From: an uncultured Acidobacteriia bacterium
Lineage (GTDB): Bacteria > Acidobacteriota > Terriglobia > Bryobacterales > Bryobacteraceae
Direction: 5' to 3'
Assembly: GCA_903900705.1 (NCBI GenBank)
Contig: CAIUOG010000120.1
Coordinates: 1-64,000, forward strand
DNA: 64,000 nt
Shown here: positions 34,711 through 44,247 of the stretch, piece by piece
How the letters are laid out: each line of letters begins with the position of its first letter
Position numbering within the stretch: the stretch's first letter is position 1
Position numbers and translations under genes: made by a program
The notes under the pieces: model-generated
Database searches by the model: none
The model's input: only the letters and a program-made list of their open reading frames with translations
What the model was told of the DNA's origin: nothing

Positions 34711-36136
34711 CCTGCTCTTCGCAGCGGGTACCCTGGCCGCTGCCCGCCCGAACGAACTCCCGCCAGCCAAAGCGGTCCTCGATCGCTATGTCACAGTCAC
34801 CGGCGGGGATGCCGCCTGGCACTCCCGCAGGACGGAGCACGAGGAGATTGAAGGCCGTTCGCTCGATGGAAAAGATGTCCTGCTGCGGGCCGGCATTTCT
34901 CTTACCCGGCAGGGTGACTTTATCAGCAACGTTCAACTGCCCGAAGCAGGGAGCGAGGGCGTCTATAAGGGCGTCGCATGGTCGTGGACTCCACTCTCCG
35001 GCCCCCGCATCCGCAAAGGTCCGGATCGCGACGAAGCGCTCCGCGCCCGGCGCATGCTGGAGGAAGCTGACTGGCATTCTTTGTATCCAAAGTCGCGCGT
35101 GGAAGCGATTGAAACCATCAACGGCAAACCCTGCTACCGCGTAGCGCTGCTGCCATCACCGGAGCAGAAGACCGAATGGTTCGACCTCGCCACAGGCCTG
35201 CTGGAAAAGCGCTCGCTCGTTTCTTCCGGCGGAGCGGTTCTGGAAAGTTACACGGTGGAAACCTGGCGCGTACAGGACGGCTTGAGGCAGCCGGCCACTC
35301 TGCTGGCAGAGCGCGGCGATCTCCGCTACCGGCTGTCCATCCTCCGCGTTTCCTATAACGATCTGCATCTTCCGGATGATGTCCGCTATCCGGCCCCGGT
35401 GGAAAGCTATCTCAACGAACAGCGCGCGGGTGTGGCTCTGCCCAATGCCGAAGATCTCATTGAGAGGCATATCTTCGAATCGGGCGGCGCCACGGCGTAC
35501 GAACGCCTCAAAACCCAGCGCATCACCGGCACTCTCAACTTTTTGTCGCGCAACATGCAGGCACGCACAGAGACGTTGTCATCCGGTGACGGGCGCTACT
35601 ATCAGTGGGTCGATATTCCCGGTCTGGGCAGGCAGGAAGAAGGCAGTGACGGCCGCGTGGCATGGGAACGCTCCCCGGTTCTGGGACCGCGCGCCAAACC
35701 CCGCCGAAACCTGACGGGCCTCGGCCTCACGATGGATGCCGCTGAAGTTATCGGCTGGCGTTATCTGGTGCGCGAAGTCCGTACGGAGGCCATCGAAAAA
35801 CTGGATGGGCATGACTGCTACCGGGTTCGCGTCAGCAGTCGCAATGGCTCGCAGACTGCCCTCCGCTGGTATGACCGTAAAACCGGCCTGCTTTACCGAA
35901 CCAGCGTGTCCGCAAAAACCGCCATGGGCGATGTCCCCACCGTTCTCACCTATCAGGCATGGCGCGAAGTGGAAGGGCTGAAGTGGCCGGTACAGATCCA
36001 CATGGCGGTTTCCGGCCAGGAACTCCTCTTCACCGCGGACGACGTACAGCTCAATTCCCGCCTCGACGACACTGTATTCGACCTTCCCGATGAAATCCGC
36101 AAACTCGCCGCGGATGACCCCGCCGCGCAGCAATAA
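34637..36136 (+). CDS. Secreted protein with two LolA/DUF620-like repeats
   Basis: About 499 residues: a signal peptide (RRLLAASLLFAAGTLAAARP) and two similar halves. Each has a VLDRYVTVTGG or LIERHIFESGG type opening, an INGKPCYRVALL / LDGHDCYRVRVS beta strand, a WFDLATGLLEKR / WYDRKTGLLYRT strand and a YPAPVESY / LKWPVQIHMAVSG strand, as in outer-membrane lipoprotein-sorting (LolA/LolB-like) domains. The start is uncertain because the frame overlaps the S41 gene by 74 bases; TTG 34661 or 34667 are alternatives to GTG 34637. Probably co-translated with the protease. Confidence 0.72.
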   Translation: MHSLPGTILFLKQRKTGFRRLLAASLLFAAGTLAAARPNELPPAKAVLDRYVTVTGGDAAWHSRRTEHEEIEGRSLDGKDVLLRAGISLTRQGDFISNVQLPEAGSEGVYKGVAWSWTPLSGPRIRKGPDRDEALRARRMLEEADWHSLYPKSRVEAIETINGKPCYRVALLPSPEQKTEWFDLATGLLEKRSLVSSGGAVLESYTVETWRVQDGLRQPATLLAERGDLRYRLSILRVSYNDLHLPDDVRYPAPVESYLNEQRAGVALPNAEDLIERHIFESGGATAYERLKTQRITGTLNFLSRNMQARTETLSSGDGRYYQWVDIPGLGRQEEGSDGRVAWERSPVLGPRAKPRRNLTGLGLTMDAAEVIGWRYLVREVRTEAIEKLDGHDCYRVRVSSRNGSQTALRWYDRKTGLLYRTSVSAKTAMGDVPTVLTYQAWREVEGLKWPVQIHMAVSGQELLFTADDVQLNSRLDDTVFDLPDEIRKLAADDPAAQQ

Positions 36137-36237
36137 ATATGCCCCGTAAATAAAACGTGCGATTGCACTCATTTCATAGTACTTTCGTGTTAATACTTTT
36201 CCGATAATTCGGGATAGTATCGGGAGTTGGCATTCGC

Positions 36238-38172
36238 ATGACGGAAGACCTGAAACCGGAGAATCGGCTTCGGGCAGTGGTGGACACAGCTGTCGACGGG
36301 GTGATTCTGATCGATGCAAGTGGCACAATTGTAATGTTTAATCCCGCCTGCGAAAGACTGTTCGGGTATCCCGCCGCCGACGTCATCGGACTAAATGTCC
36401 GGGTTCTGATGCCCTCTCCTTTTCATGAGGAGCACGATAAATATCTCGATAATTATCGCCGTACAGGCGAGCGAAAAATTATCGGAATAGGCCGTGAAGT
36501 TGTCGGCCGGCGTCGGGATGGTTCCACCTTTCCGATGGACCTTTCCGTCGGGGAATCCCATCAGGACGACGAAACCATCTTTGTCGGGATCATCCACGAC
36601 CTGACCGAGAGGAAGCGGCAGGAACAGGTTCTCAGTGAGTTCTCGTCGCGACTCCGCGCCGTGGTGGAGACCGCGGTGGATGGCGTGATCCTGATCGATA
36701 AGATGGGCCGGATCTCCATGTTCAATCCGGCCTGCGAGCGACTCTTCGGCTACACGGCGGAGGAGGTCACCGGCGAGAATGTCAAGCTTCTCATGCCAAC
36801 TCCTTTTCATGAGGAGCACGACGGCTATCTGAAGAACTACCGCGAGTCCGGCGAGCGCAGGATCATTGGCATCGGACGCGAAGTAACCGGCAGACGCAAA
36901 GACGGTTCGACTTTCCCAATGGACCTTTCGGTGGGAGAAGCCATCGAGGATGGTTCGCCGATTTTCGTCGGGATCATTCACGATCTTACCGAGCGCAAAA
37001 AAACCGAAGAGCAACTGGTGCAGGCGCAGAAAATGGAAATGGTCGGCCAGCTTTCCGGCGGCATCGCGCACGACTTCAACAATCTGCTCACCGTAATCGT
37101 CGGCAACGCCGATCTTCTTGGGAATAAGCTCCGCGCCCGGCCGGACCTGAAGGCCTTTTGCGAGACCATCATTAGCGCGGGTGAGCGCGGCGCGGAACTG
37201 ACAAGGCGGTTGCTGGCTTTCAGCCGGAAACAGACGCTGCAACCGGTGGTGCTGGACTGCGTCCACCTGGTGGAGGGTATGCGACTGATACTGCGCCGCA
37301 CGCTGCGGGAAGACATCGAACTGCGACTGCTGCTGGACGAACAACTGAACAACGCCTACGCCGACGCCGCGCAACTCGAATCGGCCATCCTGAACCTGGC
37401 GCTGAACGCGCAGGATGCCATGCCGGATGGGGGTGTGCTGACGATCTCCGCCGAGAACGCCATTCTGGATCAGCACTACAAAGACGCACACCCCGAAATA
37501 CTGCCCGGCGCCTATGTGCAGATTGCGGTCACCGACGACGGCATCGGTATGACGGCCGAAGTGCGGGACCGCGTCTTTGAGCCCTTTTTTACCACCAAGG
37601 AGGTCGGCAAGGGAAGTGGCCTCGGCCTCAGCATGGTCTACGGTTTCGTAAAGCAGTCGAACGGCCACGTTTCCATTTACAGTGAAGCCGGGCTGGGCAC
37701 CACCGTGCGGCTCTATCTGCCCGCGGGAAAAGCGGGCGTGCCGGTCCGACCGGCCGTGCTTGAGCCGGAAGAAGATTTTGAACGGGGTTCGGAAACTGTA
37801 CTGGTGGTGGAAGATGATCCGTTCGTGTGCGGCTATGCCGTCGGCAGTCTCGAAAGCCTGGGTTACCAGGTGGTCACCGCGGTCAACGGCCGGGAGGCTC
37901 TGAACGAGTTAGCACGCCTCGGCGATCAGGTGGACCTCCTGTTCTCCGACATCGTCATGCCCGGCGGCATTAGCGGCTGGGAACTGGCCGAGAAAGCCCA
38001 GGAACTGCTGCCGAACATCAAGGTCCTGCTGACGTCCGGGTATCCGATGGAATCTATGACCGCCCGGGCGAAGCCGGACTCCAAAGCGCAAATCCTCAAC
38101 AAACCCTACCGGAAAGCCGAGTTGGCCCACCGTCTCCGGGAAATGCTGGCGACCGGTCGGCAACGCCAATAA
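36238..38172 (+). CDS. Hybrid histidine kinase with tandem FixL-like PAS domains and a receiver
   Basis: A 644-residue soluble sensor. Two PAS domains (about residues 9-127 and 137-255) are near-copies offset by 128 residues. Each resembles the heme PAS of FixL: HDKY/HDGY keeps the proximal heme His (66 and 194), and IIGIGR keeps the distal Arg (86 and 214, each 20 residues later as in FixL). Then come HisKA with [11 protein letters not shown] (His278), an HATPase domain ([36 protein letters not shown]) and a receiver (VLVVEDD, phosphoacceptor Asp571 in FSDIVMPGG, Lys in [10 protein letters not shown]). No membrane segment. Oxygen sensing is inferred, not shown. Output partner unknown. Confidence 0.88.
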   Translation: MTEDLKPENRLRAVVDTAVDGVILIDASGTIVMFNPACERLFGYPAADVIGLNVRVLMPSPFHEEHDKYLDNYRRTGERKIIGIGREVVGRRRDGSTFPMDLSVGESHQDDETIFVGIIHDLTERKRQEQVLSEFSSRLRAVVETAVDGVILIDKMGRISMFNPACERLFGYTAEEVTGENVKLLMPTPFHEEHDGYLKNYRESGERRIIGIGREVTGRRKDGSTFPMDLSVGEAIEDGSPIFVGIIHDLTERKKTEEQLVQAQKMEMVGQLSGGIAHDFNNLLTVIVGNADLLGNKLRARPDLKAFCETIISAGERGAELTRRLLAFSRKQTLQPVVLDCVHLVEGMRLILRRTLREDIELRLLLDEQLNNAYADAAQLESAILNLALNAQDAMPDGGVLTISAENAILDQHYKDAHPEILPGAYVQIAVTDDGIGMTAEVRDRVFEPFFTTKEVGKGSGLGLSMVYGFVKQSNGHVSIYSEAGLGTTVRLYLPAGKAGVPVRPAVLEPEEDFERGSETVLVVEDDPFVCGYAVGSLESLGYQVVTAVNGREALNELARLGDQVDLLFSDIVMPGGISGWELAEKAQELLPNIKVLLTSGYPMESMTARAKPDSKAQILNKPYRKAELAHRLREMLATGRQRQ

Positions 38173-38280
38173 GTTCCCTTCGCCCGCTTCACCTCCCGCC
38201 ACCGCGCCTCAGCTAAACTGAAAACACCTCCCCCGATTGAAATGGCGCCCGGGCAACCGACGACGGTGCTGTTGCCGTTT

Positions 38281-38322
38281 GCATTGTCAGAAATGCATTG
38301 TCAGAAATGCGTTGTCAGAAAA
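38281..38322 (+). repeat. Three tandem 14-base repeats before dnaE
   Basis: GCATTGTCAGAAAT occurs at 38281-38294 and 38295-38308 exactly, and at 38309-38322 with two changes (GCGTTGTCAGAAAA). The copies end three bases before ATG 38326 of dnaE. The unit length is not a multiple of three, which argues against the upstream extension of the dnaE frame being coding. It occupies the place where a ribosome-binding site is expected. Confidence 0.85.
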
Positions 38323-38325
38323 ACT

Positions 38326-41300
38326 ATGGCTGAGACTCCCTTCGTTCATCTCCACAACCACACAGACTATTCCCTGCTCGACGGAGCCTGCGAAATCGAC
38401 CAGCTCATGCAGGTCTGCGCGGAACAGAACATGCCCGCCGTCGGCATGACGGATCACGGCAACCTGTTCGGCGCGGTCCAGTTTTATAACTCCGCCAAGG
38501 CCAGGGGGATCCATCCCGTCATCGGGTGCGAAGTCTACGTTTCGAATGAAGGCCACAAAACTCGCTCCACCACGGACCGCTACAACCACCTGGTGCTGCT
38601 GTGCGAAAACCAGGAGGGCTACCGGAATCTGATCGACCTGGTTTCCACCGCGTATATCGACGGTTTTTACTACAAGCCGCGTATTGATAAGGACCTGCTG
38701 GCCGGCAAATCCAACGGGCTGATCTGCATGTCGGCCTGCCTGCGCGGGGACCTGAATGAAGCGGTGCTGCATGACAAGTACGACGAAGCCAAACGCCTCG
38801 CCTACAGTTATCGCGAGATGTTCGGCAAGGAAAACTTCTTTCTTGAAATCCAGGACCACGGCCTCGAACAGGACAAGCGCCTGACGCCGGAGGTCAACCG
38901 GCTCTCCATCGAGACCGGAATCCCGCTCGTCGCCACCAACGATTCGCACTATCTGCGCAAAGCCGACGCCCGCGCGCAGGACATCCTGATGTGTATCTCC
39001 ACCGGCAAACTGGTCAGCGAAACCAACCGGATGAAGCTGACCACGCCGGAGTTCTATCTCAAGAGCCGTGACGAAATGATGGCCCTGTTCGGCGAACTGG
39101 AAGACGCCGTCAATCGCCCCTGGGAAATCGCGCAGCGGTGTGCCATCAAGCTCGAAAAGGTCAAGGATCCCTTCCCGCGCTTCGACATCCCGCAGGATTT
39201 CACCACTGATTCCTACTTCGCCTACGTCGCCCGGCAGGGCTTTGAGCGTCGCCGACCGCGCCTCGAAGCTCTGCGGGCCTCCGGCTGGCTGAAGCACGAT
39301 CTGGCGGAGTATGTGGAACGTCTGGATCGCGAAATCGCCATGATCCAGATGATGAAGTTCTCCGGCTACTTCCTGATTGTCTGGGACTTCATTCGTTACG
39401 CCAAATCGATGGATATTCCGGTCGGCCCGGGTCGCGGTTCCGCCGCCGGCAGTCTGGTCGGTTACGCCATGTCGATCACCGACGTCGACCCCCTGCAGTA
39501 CGGTCTGCTCTTTGAGCGCTTCCTGAACCCGGAACGCATCAGCATGCCGGATATCGATATCGATTTCTGCATGAACCGCCGCGGCGAAGTGATTCAGTAC
39601 GTCACCCGGAAGTACGGGCGGGAGCAGGTGGCGCAGATCATCACGTTCAACACTCTGGGAGCGCGTGCGGCCATCAAGGATGTGGGCCGCGTGCTGGAGT
39701 TCAGCGTCGCGGAAGTCGAAAAGCTCACCAAGATGGTTCCGAACACGCTGAATATCAAGCTGAAGGAAGCCATCGAACAGGAGCCCGGGTTCAATGAGGC
39801 GGCGAAAGATCCGCGCGTCAAAGAACTGCTGGATATTGCGCAGCGCCTCGAAGGCTTTGCGAGAAATTCGTCGGTCCATGCGGCGGGCGTCGTCATCTCG
39901 CCGGAACCGCTGAAAACCCTGGTTCCGCTCAGCCGTACGAACCGGGACGAAATCGTCACGCAGTACGACATGAACGGCCTCGACAAACTGCAACTGCTCA
40001 AGATGGACTTTCTGGGTCTCACGACCCTGACGCTCATCGACGAAGCGGTCAAGGGAATCCAGCGCCGCCATGGCGTGAAGCTCGTCATGGAAGATCTTCC
40101 GGTGGAAGATCCGGGCGCTTATGAGGTCTTCTGCAAGGGCCTCACCTCCGGCATTTTCCAGTTCGAATCGCCCGGCATGCGGGACATTCTGCGGCGCTAC
40201 CAGCCCAGCCGCATTGAAGACCTCACCGCGCTCAACGCACTCTATCGCCCGGGACCGATTCAGGGCGGCATGCTCGACGACTTCATCGAGCGCAAGCATG
40301 GAAGAAAAGCCGTCATCTATGACGTTCCGGAGCTGAAGGAACTGCTGGGCGAGACCTTCGGCATCATCCTCTACCAGGAACAGGTGATGCAGATCTCCAA
40401 CCGCCTGGCGGGCTACTCCCTGGGCGATGCGGATATGCTCCGCCGCGCCATGGGCAAGAAGAAGCTCGAAGAAATGGTGAAGCAGCGGGAACGCTTCGTC
40501 AAAGGCGCGCTGGAACGCGGGCATCCGGAGAAGAAAATCATCAAGATCTTCGATCTGATGGAACAGTTCGCCGGCTATGGCTTCAATAAATCGCACTCGG
40601 CGGCCTACGCGTTTCTGGCCTTCGTCACGGCCTACCTGAAAGCGCATTACCCCGTCGATTTCATGGCGGCGCTGCTCACTTCCGAAACCGGCAACACGGC
40701 GAAGGTCGTGAAATATATCAACGAATGCCGCGAAATGAATATTCGCGTGCTGCCGCCGGATATTAACGCCAGCCAGCTGAATTTCACGCCGGTGAAAGAC
40801 GCACAGGGGGATGCGATCCGCTTCGGCCTCGGCGCCGTCAAGAACGTGGGCGAAGGCGCGGCGCTGGCCATCATCAAGGCTCGCGAGGAACACGGCGGCT
40901 TCAAGTCGATTTACGAGTTCTGCGAACACGCCGACATGAGCGCCATTAACCGGCGCGTGATCGAAAGTCTCATCAAAGCCGGCGCGCTCGACACCCTCGA
41001 AGGCACCCGGCCGCAGTTGATGCTCGCGCTCGACGGCGCGATGGAAGCCGGAGTGCGGGCCGCTCGCGACCGCGCGAGCGGCCAGGAAGGCCTGTTCGGC
41101 CTGATGATCACGGAAGACGCCCCCGCGCAGGTGCTGCCCAAAGCCAACGATTGGACCCTGCGCGAAATGCTGAGTTATGAAAAAGAAATGCTGGGCTTCT
41201 ACGTGACCGGACATCCTCTGGATGCCTACCAGGACAAGATCAGCGAACTGGCGAATCACGATTCCTCCACGCTCGAAGGCCTCGAAAAAGGAACCGAACT

Positions 41301-41793
41301 GGCGCTGTGCGGAGTCCTGACCGGTATCCAGCGACGCCGCAATCGCGAAGGGAAACCCTGGGCCTCCATGGTGATCGAAGACCGCATGGGGTCCATCGAA
41401 GGCATGGTGTTCACCACGTCTTACGAGAGCCTGAATTCCATGATCGTGGAAGATCAGGCGGTTCTGATTCGCGGCATGGCTCTGCCTGAAGAAGGCAATC
41501 CCACCAAGGTTTCCATCAAGGAACTGGTACCGCTGGACCTGGTCCGCGTCCCCATGCCCACCCTGATTGCCATCAAGGTTCTGATGGGCCGCAATGGTGA
41601 GGACCGCGCCGCGCAACTGAACGATCTGTTCCGGCGGAAACCCGGCGAGACCCAGGTCCGTCTGCGACTGGAATCGCGCGGCGACTTCTCCGTGATTCTC
41701 GACGTTCCTTCCAAAGTTCGCCCCGATAAGGAATTCAAGGGCGAAATCGCCCGCATCTGCGGCAAAGACATGATTGAAGTGATGGGCCACTAA
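38326..41793 (+). CDS. dnaE: DNA polymerase III subunit alpha
   Basis: The 1155-residue replicative polymerase. In order: PHP domain (FVHLHNHTDYSLLDGA, MTDHGNLFGAVQFY, GCEVYVS), palm/fingers (VPVGPGRGSAAGSLVGYA-type GPGRGSAAGSL, PDIDIDFC with the catalytic Asp residues, QIITFNTLGARAAIKDVGRV, HAAGVVIS, LLKMDFLGL), the helix-hairpin-helix region with GYGFNKSHSAAYAFLAF and beta-binding segment, and a C-terminal OB fold (GVLTGIQRRRNREGKPWASM). ATG 38326 (MAETPFVHLHNHT) is the family start; an upstream in-frame start at 38242 runs through the repeats. A 1171-residue open frame on the opposite strand is a mirror artefact. Confidence 0.97.
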   Translation: MAETPFVHLHNHTDYSLLDGACEIDQLMQVCAEQNMPAVGMTDHGNLFGAVQFYNSAKARGIHPVIGCEVYVSNEGHKTRSTTDRYNHLVLLCENQEGYRNLIDLVSTAYIDGFYYKPRIDKDLLAGKSNGLICMSACLRGDLNEAVLHDKYDEAKRLAYSYREMFGKENFFLEIQDHGLEQDKRLTPEVNRLSIETGIPLVATNDSHYLRKADARAQDILMCISTGKLVSETNRMKLTTPEFYLKSRDEMMALFGELEDAVNRPWEIAQRCAIKLEKVKDPFPRFDIPQDFTTDSYFAYVARQGFERRRPRLEALRASGWLKHDLAEYVERLDREIAMIQMMKFSGYFLIVWDFIRYAKSMDIPVGPGRGSAAGSLVGYAMSITDVDPLQYGLLFERFLNPERISMPDIDIDFCMNRRGEVIQYVTRKYGREQVAQIITFNTLGARAAIKDVGRVLEFSVAEVEKLTKMVPNTLNIKLKEAIEQEPGFNEAAKDPRVKELLDIAQRLEGFARNSSVHAAGVVISPEPLKTLVPLSRTNRDEIVTQYDMNGLDKLQLLKMDFLGLTTLTLIDEAVKGIQRRHGVKLVMEDLPVEDPGAYEVFCKGLTSGIFQFESPGMRDILRRYQPSRIEDLTALNALYRPGPIQGGMLDDFIERKHGRKAVIYDVPELKELLGETFGIILYQEQVMQISNRLAGYSLGDADMLRRAMGKKKLEEMVKQRERFVKGALERGHPEKKIIKIFDLMEQFAGYGFNKSHSAAYAFLAFVTAYLKAHYPVDFMAALLTSETGNTAKVVKYINECREMNIRVLPPDINASQLNFTPVKDAQGDAIRFGLGAVKNVGEGAALAIIKAREEHGGFKSIYEFCEHADMSAINRRVIESLIKAGALDTLEGTRPQLMLALDGAMEAGVRAARDRASGQEGLFGLMITEDAPAQVLPKANDWTLREMLSYEKEMLGFYVTGHPLDAYQDKISELANHDSSTLEGLEKGTELALCGVLTGIQRRRNREGKPWASMVIEDRMGSIEGMVFTTSYESLNSMIVEDQAVLIRGMALPEEGNPTKVSIKELVPLDLVRVPMPTLIAIKVLMGRNGEDRAAQLNDLFRRKPGETQVRLRLESRGDFSVILDVPSKVRPDKEFKGEIARICGKDMIEVMGH

Positions 41794-41839
41794 GCGGACC
41801 ACGAAGCAGACAACGAAGCAGAGCTAAAATGGGTCCGGC

Positions 41840-43150
41840 ATGATGAAGAAAAATGTCCGGGCCACAGTGCCGGCAGTCGCCATCCTCACCGCGGGACTGG
41901 CCGCGGGCATCGCTTTTGGCGGTGCGAATCCAACCAGCATTCTCACCGGTGCGAAGGCATTCGCGAATTATTCCGATGTGAAGGCCGGCGTGTGGCGGCA
42001 CATCACCGCGGCGGATCTGCCGAAGCCCGGCGCGACGCCTTCCTCCTCCAACGGAGCAAGGGTGGTGCCCCGCCCCGCGGACGCCTGGCCGGTGGCGCCC
42101 GAAGGTTTCAAGGTCGAACTCTATGCGACCGGCCTGAGGAATCCGCGTCTCATTCGAACCGCGCCCAATGGCGATCTGTTCGTCGCCGAAACCCTTGGCA
42201 ACGGTGAAATCAGAATCTTTCGCGGTCTGACCCCGGACGGTAAGCCGAAGGAGACTTCGGTGTTTGCCGGCGGCCTCAATGCTCCTTTCGGAATCGCATT
42301 TTACCCGTCCGGCGGGAACCCGAAATGGGTGTACGTCGCCAACACGGATTCCGTGGTTCGGTTCCCCTATCAGAACGGTAGTCTAAAGGCCGGCGGACCC
42401 GCCGAGACTATCATCTCCGGCATTCCGACTGGTGGCCATTCCACCCGTGACATCGCCTTTTCGCCCGATGGCGCGAAGCTGTTCCTCTCGGTCGGGTCGC
42501 GGTCGAATGTCGACGATCCGGACACCACGCCGGCGGAAAAACTACGGGCGAACATTCTGCAGTACACGCCCGAAGGCCGGTTCGTCAAAGTCTATGGCTC
42601 CGGCATTCGGAATCCGGTCGGCATTGCCATCAATCCGATCACCGGTGAACTCTGGTGTTCGGTGAACGAACGCGATGCGCTGGGCGACAACCTGGCGCCG
42701 GACTATGTGACGAGCGTGAAGGAAGACGGTTTCTATGGCTGGCCGTGGTTTTACATCGGCGGCAACCAGGACCCGCGCCACGATGGCAAACACCCCGAAC
42801 TCCGGGGCAAGGTCCTCGTACCGGACGTGCTGCTGCAACCCCATAACGCGTCACTCCAGATGACCTTCTACGACGGCAAACAGTTCCCGGCGGAGTATTC
42901 CGGTGATATCTTCGCCGCCGAGCATGGCTCCTGGAACAAAGCCGTGCGCACCGGTTACGAGGTGGTCCGCATCCCGCTGAGCCAGGGGAAGGCCTCGGGC
43001 ATTTATCAGGACTTCCTGACCGGTTTCGTCCTCCCGAATGGCGACGTCTGGGGACGCCCGGTGGGGGTGACAACCGCGCCGGACGGGTCGCTGATGATCA
43101 CCGATGACGGTTCCCGGTCCATCTGGCGCGTGTCCTGGGCTGGTAAATAG
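41840..43150 (+). CDS. PQQ-dependent sugar dehydrogenase-like protein (sorbosone dehydrogenase family)
   Basis: A 436-residue exported six-bladed propeller. Signal peptide about 1-27, then LYATGLRNPRLIRTAPNGDL, LNAPFGIAFYPSGGNPKWVY, GHSTRDIAFSPDGAKLFLSV, YGSGIRNPVGIAINPITGEL, WCSVNERDALGDNLAPDYVT and FAAEHGSWNKAVRTGYEV. This is the PQQ glucose/sorbosone dehydrogenase fold; catalytic His and PQQ-binding Arg appear kept. The actual sugar substrate is unknown. Convergent with the ThiF-type gene. Confidence 0.88.
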   Translation: MMKKNVRATVPAVAILTAGLAAGIAFGGANPTSILTGAKAFANYSDVKAGVWRHITAADLPKPGATPSSSNGARVVPRPADAWPVAPEGFKVELYATGLRNPRLIRTAPNGDLFVAETLGNGEIRIFRGLTPDGKPKETSVFAGGLNAPFGIAFYPSGGNPKWVYVANTDSVVRFPYQNGSLKAGGPAETIISGIPTGGHSTRDIAFSPDGAKLFLSVGSRSNVDDPDTTPAEKLRANILQYTPEGRFVKVYGSGIRNPVGIAINPITGELWCSVNERDALGDNLAPDYVTSVKEDGFYGWPWFYIGGNQDPRHDGKHPELRGKVLVPDVLLQPHNASLQMTFYDGKQFPAEYSGDIFAAEHGSWNKAVRTGYEVVRIPLSQGKASGIYQDFLTGFVLPNGDVWGRPVGVTTAPDGSLMITDDGSRSIWRVSWAGK

Positions 43151-43165
43151 GACGTTCCCGGCGGC

Positions 43166-44182
43166 TCAGTTCCCCACGTACCGCGAGTAAATGCTCCGCG
43201 CCACGCCGATCTCCGTGGTGCCCTTAATGATCGCCCGGCCATCCGGGAAGATGGTCACCTCATAGTCGCCATCGTGGAAGCGCAGGGCGAACTCGTTCGC
43301 CCGGACCGTGCCCAGGCCCTCCAGCGTCTTCGCCAGTTCGGGAAGGTTCAGAGGCCGGGTTCGCTCATGAATCTGCACCGCGTTCCGCCCGCAGAGACTG
43401 ACGGGCGCACGTTTTTGCCCCAGCAGATACGTGAACTCGCGGCGGCCACAGGCCGGGCAGGCCGGGTCGCGTTCGGGCATGCTGGTCTCCCGCACCGGTC
43501 CATTCCACAAATCCGCCCGGAAAATCTTCCGCCGCACGCTGTCGGGTTTGCCGGCGAGGATCTTCAGGGCCTCCATCGCCTGAATCGAACCGATCATGCC
43601 GGTGACAGGCCCCAAAACGCCGGCCGTCTCGCAGGTTGGCTGCGCGCCGCCGGGCGGTTCCGGGTAGACACAGCGGAAACAGGCCGAATCGTCCGGCAAA
43701 ACCGGCATGGCGATCCCGTAGCTTCCCACCGCCGCACCATAGATCCACGGGATGCCCTCGCGCACCGCAAAGTCGTTGATCAGCAGGCGGGTCTCAAAGT
43801 TATCCGTGCCATCGAGGATGACGGTCGCGCCGGCGAGCAGGTCCCCCGCGTCGGCCGGATTCAGGTCGGACACCAGAGCCTCAATCTCCACGCCGGAGTT
43901 CGCTTCCAGCAAATGCCGGCGCGCGGCCTCCGCCTTGGGCAATGCAGACCGCGCATCTTCCTCTGTATAAAGGATTTGCCGCTGCAGATTACTCTCTTCC
44001 ACGTAGTCGCGATCAATCAGTCGCAACCGACCGACGCCCGCGCGGACCAGCAGCGAAGCCTGCACCGTCCCCAGCGCGCCACAGCCCACAATCACCGCCG
44101 TCGCGGCGCTGAGCTTATCCTGACCTTCCTGACCAAATGGCGCAAACCGGGTCTGCCGGCTGAATCGTTCCTGAATAGACAA
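43166..44182 (-). CDS. ThiF/MoeB family adenylyltransferase
   Basis: A 338-residue E1-like enzyme that adenylates the C-terminal Gly of a sulfur-carrier protein (ThiS, MoaD or similar). Motifs: FGQEGQDKLSAATAVIVGCG with GALG, LRLIDRDYVEESNLQRQILY, ILDGTDNFETRLLINDFAV, zinc Cys pairs CFRC and CPAC, and the catalytic CETAGVLGP. The last 75 residues form a ubiquitin-carrier-linked tail found in many ThiF/MoeB homologues (GRNAVQIHER, VTIFPDGRAIIKGTTEIGVA). No carrier gene is next to it, so MoeB cannot be separated from ThiF. Confidence 0.88.
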   Translation of the reverse strand: MSIQERFSRQTRFAPFGQEGQDKLSAATAVIVGCGALGTVQASLLVRAGVGRLRLIDRDYVEESNLQRQILYTEEDARSALPKAEAARRHLLEANSGVEIEALVSDLNPADAGDLLAGATVILDGTDNFETRLLINDFAVREGIPWIYGAAVGSYGIAMPVLPDDSACFRCVYPEPPGGAQPTCETAGVLGPVTGMIGSIQAMEALKILAGKPDSVRRKIFRADLWNGPVRETSMPERDPACPACGRREFTYLLGQKRAPVSLCGRNAVQIHERTRPLNLPELAKTLEGLGTVRANEFALRFHDGDYEVTIFPDGRAIIKGTTEIGVARSIYSRYVGN

Positions 44183-44247
44183 GTCTTACCCGCCGTCATC
44201 TTAACAGGAGCACCTGAAACCAGTCTGCAATTGATAGACTGGAAAGG

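Noticed and set aside
38287-41802. A 1171-codon open frame on the minus strand covering dnaE
   Set aside because: It is the exact mirror of dnaE codon periodicity in G+C-rich DNA; its translation resembles no protein family and dnaE is certain.
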